From: Plantago elongata
Lineage: Eukaryota > Streptophyta > Magnoliopsida > Lamiales > Plantaginaceae
Reading direction: 5' to 3'
Assembly (NCBI GenBank): GCA_036897095.1
Contig: JAYMSP010001914.1
Location: forward strand, 1-27,753
Length of the DNA stretch: 27,753 nucleotides
Shown here in pieces: positions 10,850 through 20,292 of the stretch; within the stretch, counting starts at the first letter, position 1; the number at the start of each line of letters is the position of its first letter. Below the pieces are notes generated by a model, which made no database searches, was not told where the DNA came from, and saw only the letters and a program-made list of their open reading frames with translations. Made by a program: the position numbers and the translations under genes.

Positions 10850-11060
10850 CTGCCTAGCCAAACTCCTTGACAGTAGCCGATTTCAGCACGGGCACACCGA
10901 CTCACCGAGAGTAGAGAAGAAACACCAAGAGTCTACCGAATAACCGAACCTCCTGGCGAAAGAAGGACCGAGAAAGGAGAAGAAACACGAAGAAGAAGAA
11001 GAAAAGATGAAGAAACAGAAGAGAAACGATGAAGAAACGCTGAAGGAAAACGGTTGAACT
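10850..11060 (-). other. Probable non-coding 5' leader exon with splice donor
   Basis: Read on the minus strand, this stretch is rich in C and T (runs of TTCTTC and CTTTCTC), as in many plant 5' leaders. It contains no ATG and ends GGCTAGGCAG followed by GTAATT, a good donor. It lies upstream of the beta-galactosidase exons on the same strand. It may be the leader of the ancestral gene, kept after an internal deletion, or the leader of another gene that now reads into the remnant. The transcription start is not fixed by the sequence. Confidence 0.4.
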
Positions 11061-11109
11061 GAAAATTTGGGCTGTCTCTATTCTGTTTTGTTTTTTTTTT
11101 AATTTGACT

Positions 11110-11270
11110 TGAGCCGGCGGTTCGCCGGGTTGATCCGGCTTTCCGCCGGCTCGAGCGGCTTTTTCGGATCCGGCTTTTTGCCGGCTTTAGACCTCATAAA
11201 CAGCCGGTGAGCACCGGTTTTCCGGCCGAACCAGTCAAGCTGGCCGGCCCGATCCGCCTTTCAAAACACA
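11110..11270. repeat. CCGGC-rich block with short inverted repeats
   Basis: The block is strongly GC-rich and repeats CCGGCTTT and GCCGGC. A ten-base inverted repeat, GAGCCGGCGG at 11111-11120 and CCGCCGGCTC at 11143-11152, could form a hairpin. It separates the leader-like exon of the beta-galactosidase remnant from the truncated LTR. It resembles dispersed ACCGGT-type plant repeats, but I cannot assign it. Confidence 0.5.
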
Positions 11271-11509
11271 GGAAGGGGGGTCAAGGGACCAAGAGTATAT
11301 GAAGAGCCATATACTACTCCACTATTCCACTAACCATTAACACCTTTTTTTTTGAAAATCTGAAAAATTCATTAAAGATGAGAAATAAACACAACAAACA
11401 GTTACGAGTCTTTCCTAGTTATATTACATAGCCAAAGTGGACATTCGTCCCACACAAAAGAAAGCGTACTAGAATTACAAACATCATAGACAACATTAGT
11501 TCCAAAAGT

Positions 11510-11944
11510 TCAATGACTTGCTTGCTTGGCTAGGTAATCGGCAACACCATTTCTTCCTCGGTTAGTATATATAATATGTACTTCTCCAACACATTCCATC
11601 AGTGAATAGGCATCATCCAAAAGTATTTGGTACCTCACAGCTGGAGCGTCCTTCCTGTGTAGACTGTTGATGAGAACTTGGGAATCAGTTTGAATAATAA
11701 TCTTGTTTAGTTGCAACTGAACACAAGATTTTAATCCAATAAGCAATGCATGAAATTCTGCCATATTATGATCTCCCCTGCCTAAATAAACAGCTCCTGC
11801 TCTAATATAGTTTCCATTCTGGTTTCTAAGTATGATCACGGCTCCCATTTCAAGAGTATTGGATAGACAAGATCCATCAATGTTTAAAGCAACAAATTTA
11901 GGAGAAGGTGGTTGCCATTTAAGATTATTTACTGGTTTGGCCAT
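11510..11944 (-). pseudogene. LINE RNase H domain remnant
   Basis: The 144-codon frame is a plant LINE C-terminal RNase H domain. All four acidic residues of the active site can be placed: D23 (NIDGS), E63 (AEFHALL), D87 (QTDSQ) and D136 (NGVADYLAKQ). The stop is near the poly(A) tail. The domain itself is unbroken, but it belongs to a truncated element and starts inside the original polyprotein, so it is not an independent gene. Confidence 0.85.
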
Positions 11945-12607
11945 AGGTTGTGTGCTTGGGAATAAAATTAAGGTATCTTTGAGTAAATTACCAAAGGAAA
12001 TTTGTATTTTGGGAACGTTGATAGGTTCGTTTTTAAATAATTTAGCATTTTGAACCTGCCAGATGATCCAGCAATAGTTTAGGGTGGAAATTTGCTGAGT
12101 AGAATTAAGGGGGAGAGAGGTGAGGATTTGAGTAAGGTTTGAAATGGTGGGAGGGATAATAGTTCTTCGGATGGTAAGGAAGATAGGACAATTGAAGAAA
12201 AGATGTTCACAAGTTTCCTCAGAACAAGAACATAAAGAGCATGTTTCATTGGTTATGATTTTTTGTCTGGCAAGGCAACTAGCAGTTGGTAGTCTATCAT
12301 GAAGGAAAATTTTGATTTTGGGAAGAGTGTTAATTTTCTAGACTTTCAACCAAGGTCAATTTGGTAAGAAAAGAGAGTCAGGTTGACTAATCAAAATGTA
12401 AGCAGATTTTATAGAGAAATTTCCAGTAGGGGAAGCTTTCCAATAAATAAAATCTTGTTGATCAGATATAGGTAAAGGGAGTCTTAGCACATGTTGCACC
12501 ATTTCAAATGGCAAAACAGAACTAAAAGCTTGTAAAGACCAGCTCCCATTTTGAATCATATCAGTCACTTTAGATAAAGGATCAAAATGAGAGGCAGTAT
12601 AATCCAT
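11945..12607 (-). pseudogene. LINE zinc-binding region remnant
   Basis: Minus-strand reading gives WKASPTGNFSIKSAY, then DRLPTASCLARQKI and CSLCSCSEETCEHLFFNCP, the Cys/His-rich segment that follows the reverse transcriptase in plant LINEs. At least one stop, before KINTLPKIK (about 12340), and a frame change interrupt it. It sits between the RNase H part and the reverse-transcriptase tail in the expected order. Confidence 0.75.
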
Positions 12608-12639
12608 GAGTGGTGTATTTCAAACCCATGCATCTTGCC

Positions 12640-13400
12640 ATAAAAGAGTATTCTGACCATTTCCAATTCTATGACCAAGACCAGTTTTAAAGGTATTCAT
12701 GTGTTTCATAATGTTTTTCCAAAACCAACTATGATTTGTTTTGATAGTAGCTACTAGAAGGCTTGAGTTGGGAAAGTTTTTCTCTTATAAACAGAGTGCC
12801 ACGAAGAAGAAGAAGAAGAACAAGAAGAACAAGAAGAAGAACAAGAACAAGAACAAGAACAAGAAGAAGGGTTAAACAGTCTCCATAGATGTTTTAAAGT
12901 GTAGGCACTGTTAAAAGCAGATAAGTTCCTAATACCCAAACCTCCTATGTTCTTAGGGAGGCAAACAGAATTTCACTTGATTCTGCCACCTTTTTTACAA
13001 TTTCTATTTGTATTCTAAAGGAAGTGGTGATTAATTTCTTCCGGTTTGGCAAGATAAGTAGCAGGAACTTGAGCAATAGACATGCAATAAGAAGGACTAG
13101 CATTAGTGACAAATTTGATCAAAGTTGCTCTCCCAGCATAAGAGCGGAACTTGTTATACCAAATATTAATCCTTCCCATAGCTCTACTGATAATTTCATC
13201 AAATAGAACTCTTTTCTTATTTTCCAGTAAAAAAGGCATACCAAGGTATTTATCAGTTCTTTTGTTATGAATAACTCCTAGAAAATTAGAAACAAAATGT
13301 TTCACATTGATAGGAGTATGAGGAGAGAAAATAACTCTATTTTTAACACAACATAGTTCTTGACCTGATGCATTAGCATAAGCAGAAAGATTGTTGGCTA
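12640..13400 (-). pseudogene. LINE reverse-transcriptase C-terminal remnant
   Basis: The frame from about 13400 to 13015 reads the end of a LINE reverse transcriptase and its thumb/connection region, with HFVSNFLGVIHNKRTDKYLG and YNKFRSYAGRATLIKFV. The next piece, from 12939, reads GIRNLSAFNSAYTLKHLWRLF, typical of the same protein, and is then interrupted by an in-frame Ser/Cys-coding microsatellite. The catalytic YXDD part would lie upstream and has been lost by 5' truncation. Confidence 0.75.
12800..12870. repeat. GAA/CAA-type microsatellite inside LINE coding sequence
   Basis: The + strand shows irregular GAAGAA, GAACAA and CAAGAA triplets. On the LINE strand they read as a run of Ser and Cys codons between LFNPSS and WHSVYKRK. 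These two stretches would normally sit close together, so the repeat is an expansion inside the old coding frame. Confidence 0.8.
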
Positions 13401-13477
13401 TGGACTGGACAGATTAATCCATTAATCCATTCATTCATCCATTAACTAGTACAACTTATATACATTTATTCATAACA

Positions 13478-13487
13478 CTTCCCTTGA
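13478..13487 (-). other. Polypurine tract of the Copia element
   Basis: The minus strand reads TCAAGGGAAG directly before the LTR start TGTTATG at 13477. A purine run abutting the 3' LTR primes plus-strand synthesis in LTR retrotransposons, and its place here defines the element's orientation. Confidence 0.75.
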
Positions 13488-13525
13488 ATGGACAGTAGTT
13501 GGTGATGTTAGTACGCGAGAGAGAT

Positions 13526-14000
13526 ATACTGCCTCATTAAAAATCTTGATAAAAAAAACCTAGTGGGATAAAAACTTAGTCAAGGGAAAAAGAATACAGT
13601 GTGTATCCAACTCCCTTGATCGATGCATCATTGTACTACTTCAAACAACTGCAAATCCAATCTTCCGGATCAAATTCTCGAATGATAATGTCATATATGA
13701 TTTGGTGAGCAAATATTCAAATCTCTTGTACTTGAATGGAATCTTCTTCTCATAGATAGAGGAGAAGAACTTCTGTAATATGTAGCTCGCCTTCATGTGG
13801 AAGAACTTGTCAAACACTTGGAACATTATACTGTTTCAATGTTCATAAAACCACTCCATAATATTGTAAGGTTGGAATTATAAGTCTCATGACCTAATCT
13901 TTATCACATGTAAAAAAGATATGGATTATGTTGCCTCGTTAAAAACCTTGCCATGAAAATTTTAGTAGGATAAAAACCTAGTCGAAGGGAAAAAGAGAGC
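13526..14000 (-). repeat. Copia post-pol conserved motif, two copies
   Basis: A segment of about 75 bp occurs at 13526-13600 and again at 13921-13998. Both show TGCCTC[A/G]TTAAAAA, then TAGTGGGATAAAAAC or TAGTAGGATAAAAAC, then AAGGGAAAAAGA on the + strand. I recognise this motif from the non-coding region between pol and the polypurine tract of plant Ty1-copia elements. Two diverged copies in one element suggest an internal duplication or rearrangement. Confidence 0.6.
13641..13780 (-). pseudogene. Copia pol C-terminus remnant
   Basis: The minus-strand frame ends in KRFEYLLTKSYMTLSFENLI and RKIGF. This aligns by eye with the ending of Copia polyproteins, of the type ADLFTK, then TSTFEKLV, then KIGMRRL. 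The sequence is decayed. It supports a Copia origin and minus orientation but encodes nothing functional. Confidence 0.5.
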
Positions 14001-14519
14001 AACAATTGCTTACGTGATACAGAAAATTACTCAATAATTTTTAATCATTATCTCCTTCATATGCTCAAACTTTAGGTTGAGCTAATATTGGTATAACCAA
14101 TATTAGTTTTCATGAGTATTGAGAATTTTAACTCATTCAATAGATATGAGTATATAGGTTTCACATATGAAACATTAGTTCCTCAAGAACTGTACTCATT
14201 CAATTCATGTTTTCTAACATGGTACTTTCTATCTCCTTGAGACTAAATATTCGGAGATTATATCTCCCCTCATTGAAATTTATCAAAATATATTACTTGC
14301 AAGTCAAAACCTGTCGGTTTTTCGATTCGTTTAATCAAAAGGACTTCTGGTCCATGAGCTCATTTTTTATCATTATGATGTCATCGAATGGACTCACATT
14401 AAGATCCCCATTTATATGTCCAATAAATAATGTCCATCGAATTTTACATATGCTATTTCATTTATCGGCTACATGTATATCGGTATTGTTGGTCAAGATA
14501 ACGGCAAAGGAAAATACTA

Positions 14520-14532
14520 GGGGGGGGGGGGG
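14520..14532. repeat. G13 homopolymer
   Basis: A run of 13 G lies in the 3' part of the solo LTR. The related LTR copy has only six C at the same place (20482-20487), so the run has expanded here. Confidence 0.95.
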
Positions 14533-14655
14533 AATAGTCTTTTCAAAGTATCGTCGATAAATAATTTTTCTCAAAAACTGGGAGGTTTCTGATACTTAGA
14601 TTCAGAGAGCAGAAAACTTTAAGCGATAGATAAACGTGATTGTGCTTAGCAAATA

Positions 14656-14698
<43 letters not shown>
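14656..14698. repeat. (TG)n microsatellite in the solo LTR
   Basis: About 21 TG units run without break. The related + strand LTR has only a short interrupted CA run at the equivalent position (20341-20352), so this array expanded after the copies separated. It also explains the His-Thr open frame on the minus strand, which is not a gene. Confidence 0.97.
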
Positions 14699-14701
<3 letters not shown>

Positions 14702-15934
14702 AATGTTGGAAAGTAAATACAATAAAGTAAATAACACAGCAGTTTATAGTGGCATCTGGAGGTGGCGTAATCCTCTAACTAATCCACTCGGCCTATCTGA
14801 GACCTGGAATTCACTAGAACAGACAATTGAGTTCACCTAACAATAAGTCCTATTCTAAGATCCCTACAAACAAATGGTTCCCAACCAAATGTTCCCCTTG
14901 AGTTTTTCCCCTAGCTCCTCGAGCAAGTACTTCTTGTACTCAAGATAACCTTGGAGCTTTTCCTTGATTTTCCAAACCAAGTACTTCATTATTCCATGCC
15001 TTGATGGTGTTGGTTATATGTTGATTGTCAGGTAAGCTTCTCTTATAACTTTTCAACTATGTTTTTCAGAGAGCTTGAAGAGATTACACTATTTAATACA
15101 CTTATTCAGTATATGTTAGGTTCTCCTTTCTGACCCAAGTAATTGGTATCCGTTTTGGAGAATGAGCTTCAGAAAGGGTATCTGAAAGTTCAACTCTTTC
15201 ACGAATAACAATCTCTTGTTATAGATTCAAGACACTAAGAACTACTAGTGATTCTTCGAGCTTGTTAATCGCAATAGTAAGCTTGGAGAATGATAGTATG
15301 AATGCTTGAGAGAATACTTGCTTGATATGTAAATATGAGCGTAGTTCGTGTGTGTATTTCTCAGCTTCTAATTGGAGAATTTGAATAGTATATGTTAGAC
15401 CTTCTCAGAATTCAATCCGTTGATATCTCGAAATGAGTACTCAGAAGTCCCTTTCTGATTTTTCAGAGAGAACTATGCTTTGCTCGACTTTTCAGCCGGT
15501 GCATTTAATGCACTGTACTATTTCTTTTCATGTAGTCTCAACGGACACATGAGCCTTTCTAAAAGCTAGCATGCTCCTTGACTCCATGATGTGATATGTT
15601 CAGAGATATGTTTTTGCAATATTTGCACTGTACAATTTGATTTCTGAACATAGTCTATCTGAAGAGACTAACCCTTATGTCTTCATCAAACTTGTGCAAT
15701 CTTCAAATCTTTGATTAAAATTCATTGCTAGGATCCTTCTTCATGGCCTTCTCAAAATATAAAATTACATTCAGAGACCTTATAATCCTATTACAAGTTT
15801 AACTAGACTGACATACTAAGTGATTTTCTTTTTTACAATGTTCAAGTGAACAAGAGTACTAGTCACCTTTCTGTACTAAAGATAAGTCATATGTTGATTG
15901 ATCAAATATACTAACAGATATTCCTAACAGGTAT

Positions 15935-18060
15935 TTCAAATATCTTTGATAGATTTTCAAGTCAGTACTGATATCTGAATATTTTTGTAGGTACCATTTC
16001 ATATCGTATAGGACATTTATTATGATTCATGTATCTATGCCTTTTTATGACATACATTACTCTTCAGGAGTACCGGCTGTCTTATCTCACCATTTTCTTG
16101 TATTGTATTGTACTTAGGACTGGAACCGTAATTCACTGAGGTGACTGAATCATTAGTTTAATAGGCAAGATATCTCAATGTTCATCATATGTTGTTTTAT
16201 AATTAATATGCAACTCTATACACCTCAAAATAGGGTCATAGCGGGTTAACATTCAAATCATAAACTTCACGTTTGAATATATCTTGATATAGTAACATAA
16301 AGTTGAATCTTTAGTTCGAGTTTGAACTTTCAAATATGGGATCAATTCGCTTTATATATTTATTTTTACCAGCTTATTCATGTTATTCGTCCCCAAAGTT
16401 GGGAAAACTAGGGCTCATTAAAATATAATGTCCAGCTTAAAAATCAATGTATGCATACAACTTGTGTATTCTTCAAGCATTAGTTCTTTGCGGAGAACAA
16501 TATGATAAGGAGTCAATATATTTGCACATTTGAATTTTCTTGTGCTGAAAATAAAATTTGCCCTCAAATTGAAGATCACACTTTTGAGTAAAGGCCACGT
16601 TTACTTCAATAATTGTCAACTTTAAAAATATGAATTTTGTTAATTCAAGATCTTCATTTCCATGCTTGATCCCAGTGTTGTGTCTCGCCATAATAATAAA
16701 TACAACACGAGATAGTTTTCAGCACATAATCATATGGGCCTGGCCTTTCAATAATGTGACATTGGACACAATCGATGTGCCTTTCATATATAATTGGAAA
16801 TACTAATCATATCAATTCATTTTAGGAATTTAGTCTAATATATGTCATTGAGCACAGTTTCGTTAGAGTAAAATCTCTTGTATGATGATGAAATCAAGCC
16901 ATGAACTTGTGTTATGTCTTCTCGACATAATTCATCTTTGAATGGTATATATAAACTTCAGCATTTACAATATAATGCTCCCCTTAAATGCTCATGACAT
17001 CATTCGTAACTATCTCACAACATGAGTGATTTCGAACATTGATACATTCCAACTTCACCGGTTGGTTATTTCACATTATAAGTGATTGTGATCATTAATA
17101 TATTCCAACTACAAATTGGGAAATTTATAAATATTAATACTATCAACTTCAGGTTAGAAGTAATCACTTTCTTTACATCACCATCAATAAAATATGTTTA
17201 ATATGGGTGTGCATACCATCTTTGTCTAGCTAATCAAAGCTATAATATTTGACCTATAAGCAAATGGATTTATTATAGTTTATGATATGTTTGCGGATAT
17301 ATATTTTAACAACCATCAATCATTGTACCAATTTTGGTGGTTATATTCTTAAGATCTTAGATTTGCGGATCTTTAATGGTAAGGTATACAACCTTTTAAG
17401 TTTTCATCGAGGATGGTTAACAAATATATCGCATATGCCTTATCTTGGCTTTATACTTTTATCACATATTCGCTTCGGGGAATATGATTTTGCATTTTAT
17501 CACCACTTGAAAGCTTCTTCCAAAACTTGAGTTTGGATATTATATATTCACCATTAACAAGAAAATTAAAGTGGTTAGATAATACCATATGATGAGAAAA
17601 AGAATCTTCAAGGAAGTAAACTATAAACAAAATAACACTTATCTTCAAAGATGATAATTAATAGTTTTATCTTTTCAAAGGATATATTGATGGCATCATT
17701 CGTATGTAAGCTCCATGACTTGAAACTTGAAAGTGATCATATCTCATCTCCGATCAAAATTCTTTGTCATTATCTTAAGTATGTCATGGGTATGCCATAG
17801 TCCAAGGTTCTTGCATGCATCTTTAGAATGAACTACAAGAAGAAAGAACTTATTAGTATATAATCTCAAACAATAAAACAATGAAATGCATAATTTTTGA
17901 GAAATTGAGAGATGGAAGGATGATGTGATAAGAAATCTCTTATTAATGATCATCATCATTAACTTCCAATTGAAACTCTCTTCTTCTTCTTCTAGCTTTT
18001 CCTTTCGAATTGTAGTGCACATTCTCTATCAGTTGGTTGAGCACTATCATGATGATAACG
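15935..18060 (-). other. Interior of the Copia element, no readable gene
   Basis: This is AT-rich sequence between the solo LTR and the 5' LTR. Short open frames on both strands (for example 16473-16691 and 17744-18022, minus) show no domain I recognise. A degenerate repeat of GTGATT, then CATTCCAACT or ATTCCAACT, occurs at about 17023 and 17083. Just inside the LTR the minus strand reads CGTTATCATCATGATAGTGC, the place expected for the primer-binding site. It resembles the CGTTATCAGCACGA start of some plant Copia elements. Confidence 0.5.
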
Positions 18061-18311
18061 TGTTAAGGGAAAAGGAGAGAAGAGCATGAAGAGAGTAGAG
18101 ATTATAATGGAGAGAATAGAGAGTTCATTCTTATGTGTTAAAATGAGAGTACAAATAGGGGTCTTTATACAAGAGTAGAAGGGAGGTCAAGGGACTAAGA
18201 GTATATGAAGAGCCATATACTACTCCACTACTCCACTAAGTCACTAACCATTAACACTATTAATCCATTCATCCATTAACTAGTACAACTAATGTACATT
18301 TATTCATAACA
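18061..18311 (-). repeat. 5' LTR of the Copia element (251 bp)
   Basis: On the element's strand it starts TGTTATGAATAAATG and ends CCCTTAACA, with TGTTA/TAACA inverted ends. A TATAAAG box lies at 18163-18169 (minus). The 3' LTR copy matches it in two parts, 11270-11344 and about 13411-13477. They differ by a few substitutions, a nine-base indel and a four-base indel, so the element is not recent. Confidence 0.85.
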
Positions 18312-18660
18312 ATATCAACTTAAATGTAGTATTGTGAATCTTGTGTTAGGCCAACACAATTACCAAACGAAAACATTTAATAAAAAAGATAAAGAATGTG
18401 TTAGGAATATCTATTAGTATTTTTGATCAATTACCATATGACTTATCTTAGTATAAAAAGGTGACTAGTACTCTTAAGTTCACTTGAACATTGTAAAAGA
18501 GGAAATCCATTAGTATGTTAGTTTAGTAAATCTTGTAATAGGATTATTAGGTTTCTGAATGTAGTTTTTATCTTGAGAGAAGGTCACGAAGAATAATCCT
18601 AGCAATGGATTTTAATCAAAGATTGAAGACTAAAGATTGCACAAGGTTTACGAAGACTAA

Positions 18661-18838
18661 GGCTCTGTTCTTTCAGTTAACTTTTCAACTCCATGAGCTT
18701 CATTTTTTTTTGATAAAAAATTTGTTACGTAAACGCGCAGTTTCTTAAAAAAGCTAGCTGGTTTGAGAAGCTAATGAAGTTAGCTTTTTAAAAAAAAACT
18801 ACTAGCTAGCTTTTCAACTAGTTTTGCTAAACAGAGCC
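18661..18838. mobile_element. Tourist/PIF-Harbinger-like MITE with TAA duplication
   Basis: The 178-bp element begins GGCTCTGTTC and ends AACAGAGCC, giving terminal inverted repeats. It is flanked by TAA at 18658-18660 and 18839-18841. The paralogous solo LTR has the uninterrupted sequence GAAGACATAAGGGTTAG at this point, with a single TAA, so the insertion boundary is proven within the window. TTA/TAA duplications are typical of PIF/Harbinger elements. The interior is non-coding. Confidence 0.85.
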
Positions 18839-19292
18839 TAAAGGGATTAAGTCTCCTCTGGAAGATTATGATCAGAAAGCATATTGTATAGTATATTATT
18901 TACACAAAACAAGTCTCTGAACATATGGCATCATCGAGTATTGGAGAATGCTAGCTCTCAGAGAGTCTCATGTGTCCGTTGAGACTAAAGGACAAGAAAT
19001 AGTATTATGCATTTAATGCATCAGCATAAATGCCGCTCAAAGTGTAGTCCTCTCTGAAAAATGAGAAAGTGACTTCTGAGTACTCATTTCGAGATATAAA
19101 CAAATTGAAATTCTTAGTATGTCTAACGGATTATATTCAAATGACTCTCAAATTCTTCTATATATATATCACCACTTAGAAGTGAGAAATACACACACGA
19201 ATTACGCTCATATCTACTTACAAGCAAGTATTCTCTCAAGCATCTTACTACCATTCTTCAAGCTTTCTATAGCGACTAATAGCTCGAAGAAT

Positions 19293-20292
19293 CACTAGGA
19301 ATTCTAAGTGTCCTGAACCCTTTACGAGAAACTGTTATTCATGAAAGAGTTGAACACTCGGATAACTTTCTGAAGATCATTCTCCAGAACGGACATCAAT
19401 TACTTGGGTCAGTAAAAGAGTAAACTATCATACATTGAATAAGTGTTTTAAGTAGGCTTGTCTCTTCCAAAGCTCTCTGAAAACATAACTGAAAAGTTAT
19501 ACGAGAAGCTTACCTGATAAACAACATTATAACCAATACCATCAAGGCGTGGAGTATAGTACTTGATTTAGGAAATCAAGGAATAGCTCCATGGTTATAT
19601 TGAGTACATGAAGTACTTGGCTCGAGGAGCTAGGGAACAACTCAGGAGGACATTTGGTTGGGAACCATCTGTTTGTAGGGATCTTAGAATAGGAGTTTTG
19701 TAAGAGAACTCAATTATATGTTCTAATGAATTTCAGGTCTCAGAAAGGCCGAAGTGGATTAGTTGGAGGATTACGCTACCCCCAAATACCACTAGGAATT
19801 CTAAGTGTCCTGAACCCTTTAACGAGAAATTGTTATTCGTGAAATAGTTGAACACTCAGATACCTTTCTGAAGTTCATTCTCCAGAACGGACATCAATTT
19901 TCGGTCAATAAAAGAGCGAACTATCATACATTGAATAATTGTTTTAAGTAGGCTTGTCTTTTCCAAAGCTCTCTGAAAACATAATCGAAAATTTATACGA
20001 AAAGCTTACCTGACAAACAACATTATAACCAACACCATCAAGGCGTGGAGTACAAGAAGTACTTGATTTGGGGAATCAAGGAATAGCTCCAAGGTTATAT
20101 TGAGTACATGAAGTACTTGGCTCGATGAGCTAGGGAGCAACTCAGGGGGAACATTTGGTTGGGAACCATCTATTTGTAGGGATCTTAGAATAGGATTTTC
20201 GTAAGGAGAACTCAATTATCTGTTCTAGTGAATTTTAGGTCTCAGAATGGCCGAAGTGGATTAGTTGGAGGATTGCGCCGCCTCCAGATACC
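19293..20292. repeat. 497-bp tandem duplication inside the LTR
   Basis: Unit 1 is 19293-19789 and unit 2 is 19790-20292. Both start CACTAGGAATTCTAAGTGTC and run to a region like CC[A/C]AAATACCA or CCAGATACCA. They differ by scattered substitutions and small indels, so the duplication is not recent. The other LTR copy has the segment once. Confidence 0.9.

Larger units (their letters stand above)
11345..13410 (-). mobile_element. 5'-truncated LINE inside the Copia 3' LTR
   Basis: Read on the minus strand, the element runs from the end of the reverse transcriptase domain through a zinc-binding region to an RNase H domain. It ends in a short poly(A) (T9 on the + strand at 11345-11353). Everything upstream (endonuclease, most of the reverse transcriptase) is missing, as is usual for incomplete target-primed insertion. 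Frameshifts and stops between the parts show it is dead. The flanks, CCATTAACAC on the left and ATTAATCCATTC on the right, are adjacent in the intact 5' LTR at 18249-18275, which proves the insertion point. The exact target-site duplication is unclear. Confidence 0.85.
14487..15929 (-). mobile_element. Solo LTR (1443 bp) with GGTAT target-site duplication
   Basis: The element starts TGTTGGTC and ends CCTAACA on the + strand, so on its own strand it runs from TGTTAGGAATATC to GACCAACA. It is flanked by GGTAT at 14482-14486 and 15930-15934. Near its 3' end it has ACTATTCC followed by a C13 run, which resembles the ATTCACCCCCC signature near the 3' end of many plant Copia LTRs. No polypurine tract, primer-binding site or coding part lies next to it, so it is what recombination between two LTRs leaves behind. 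It sits in the interior of the older Copia element. A related LTR in opposite orientation is at 18399-20525. Confidence 0.88.
11270..18311 (-). mobile_element. Decayed Copia-type LTR retrotransposon with nested insertions
   Basis: The 5' LTR is at 18061-18311 and the inner edge of the 3' LTR at 13477, with the polypurine tract next to it. The LTRs share long near-identical stretches (CAAGGGAC[T/C]AAGAGTATATG, then CCATTAACTAGTACAACT). A small pol remnant at 13641-13780 and a conserved non-coding tail motif before the polypurine tract, which I recognise from other plant Ty1-copia elements, fix minus orientation. No intact gag, integrase or reverse transcriptase can be read between 13500 and 18050. 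The 3' LTR is split by a LINE and lost its last 120 bp or so next to the CCGGC-rich block. The interior is split by a solo LTR. Because the left end is lost, its target-site duplication cannot be tested. Confidence 0.75.

Noticed and set aside
12754..12939. Ser/Cys-rich small protein
   Set aside because: It is the LINE reverse-transcriptase tail with a microsatellite expansion, not a separate gene.
14543..14737. Minus-strand frame with a His-Thr run
   Set aside because: The run is the translation of the (TG)n microsatellite inside the solo LTR.
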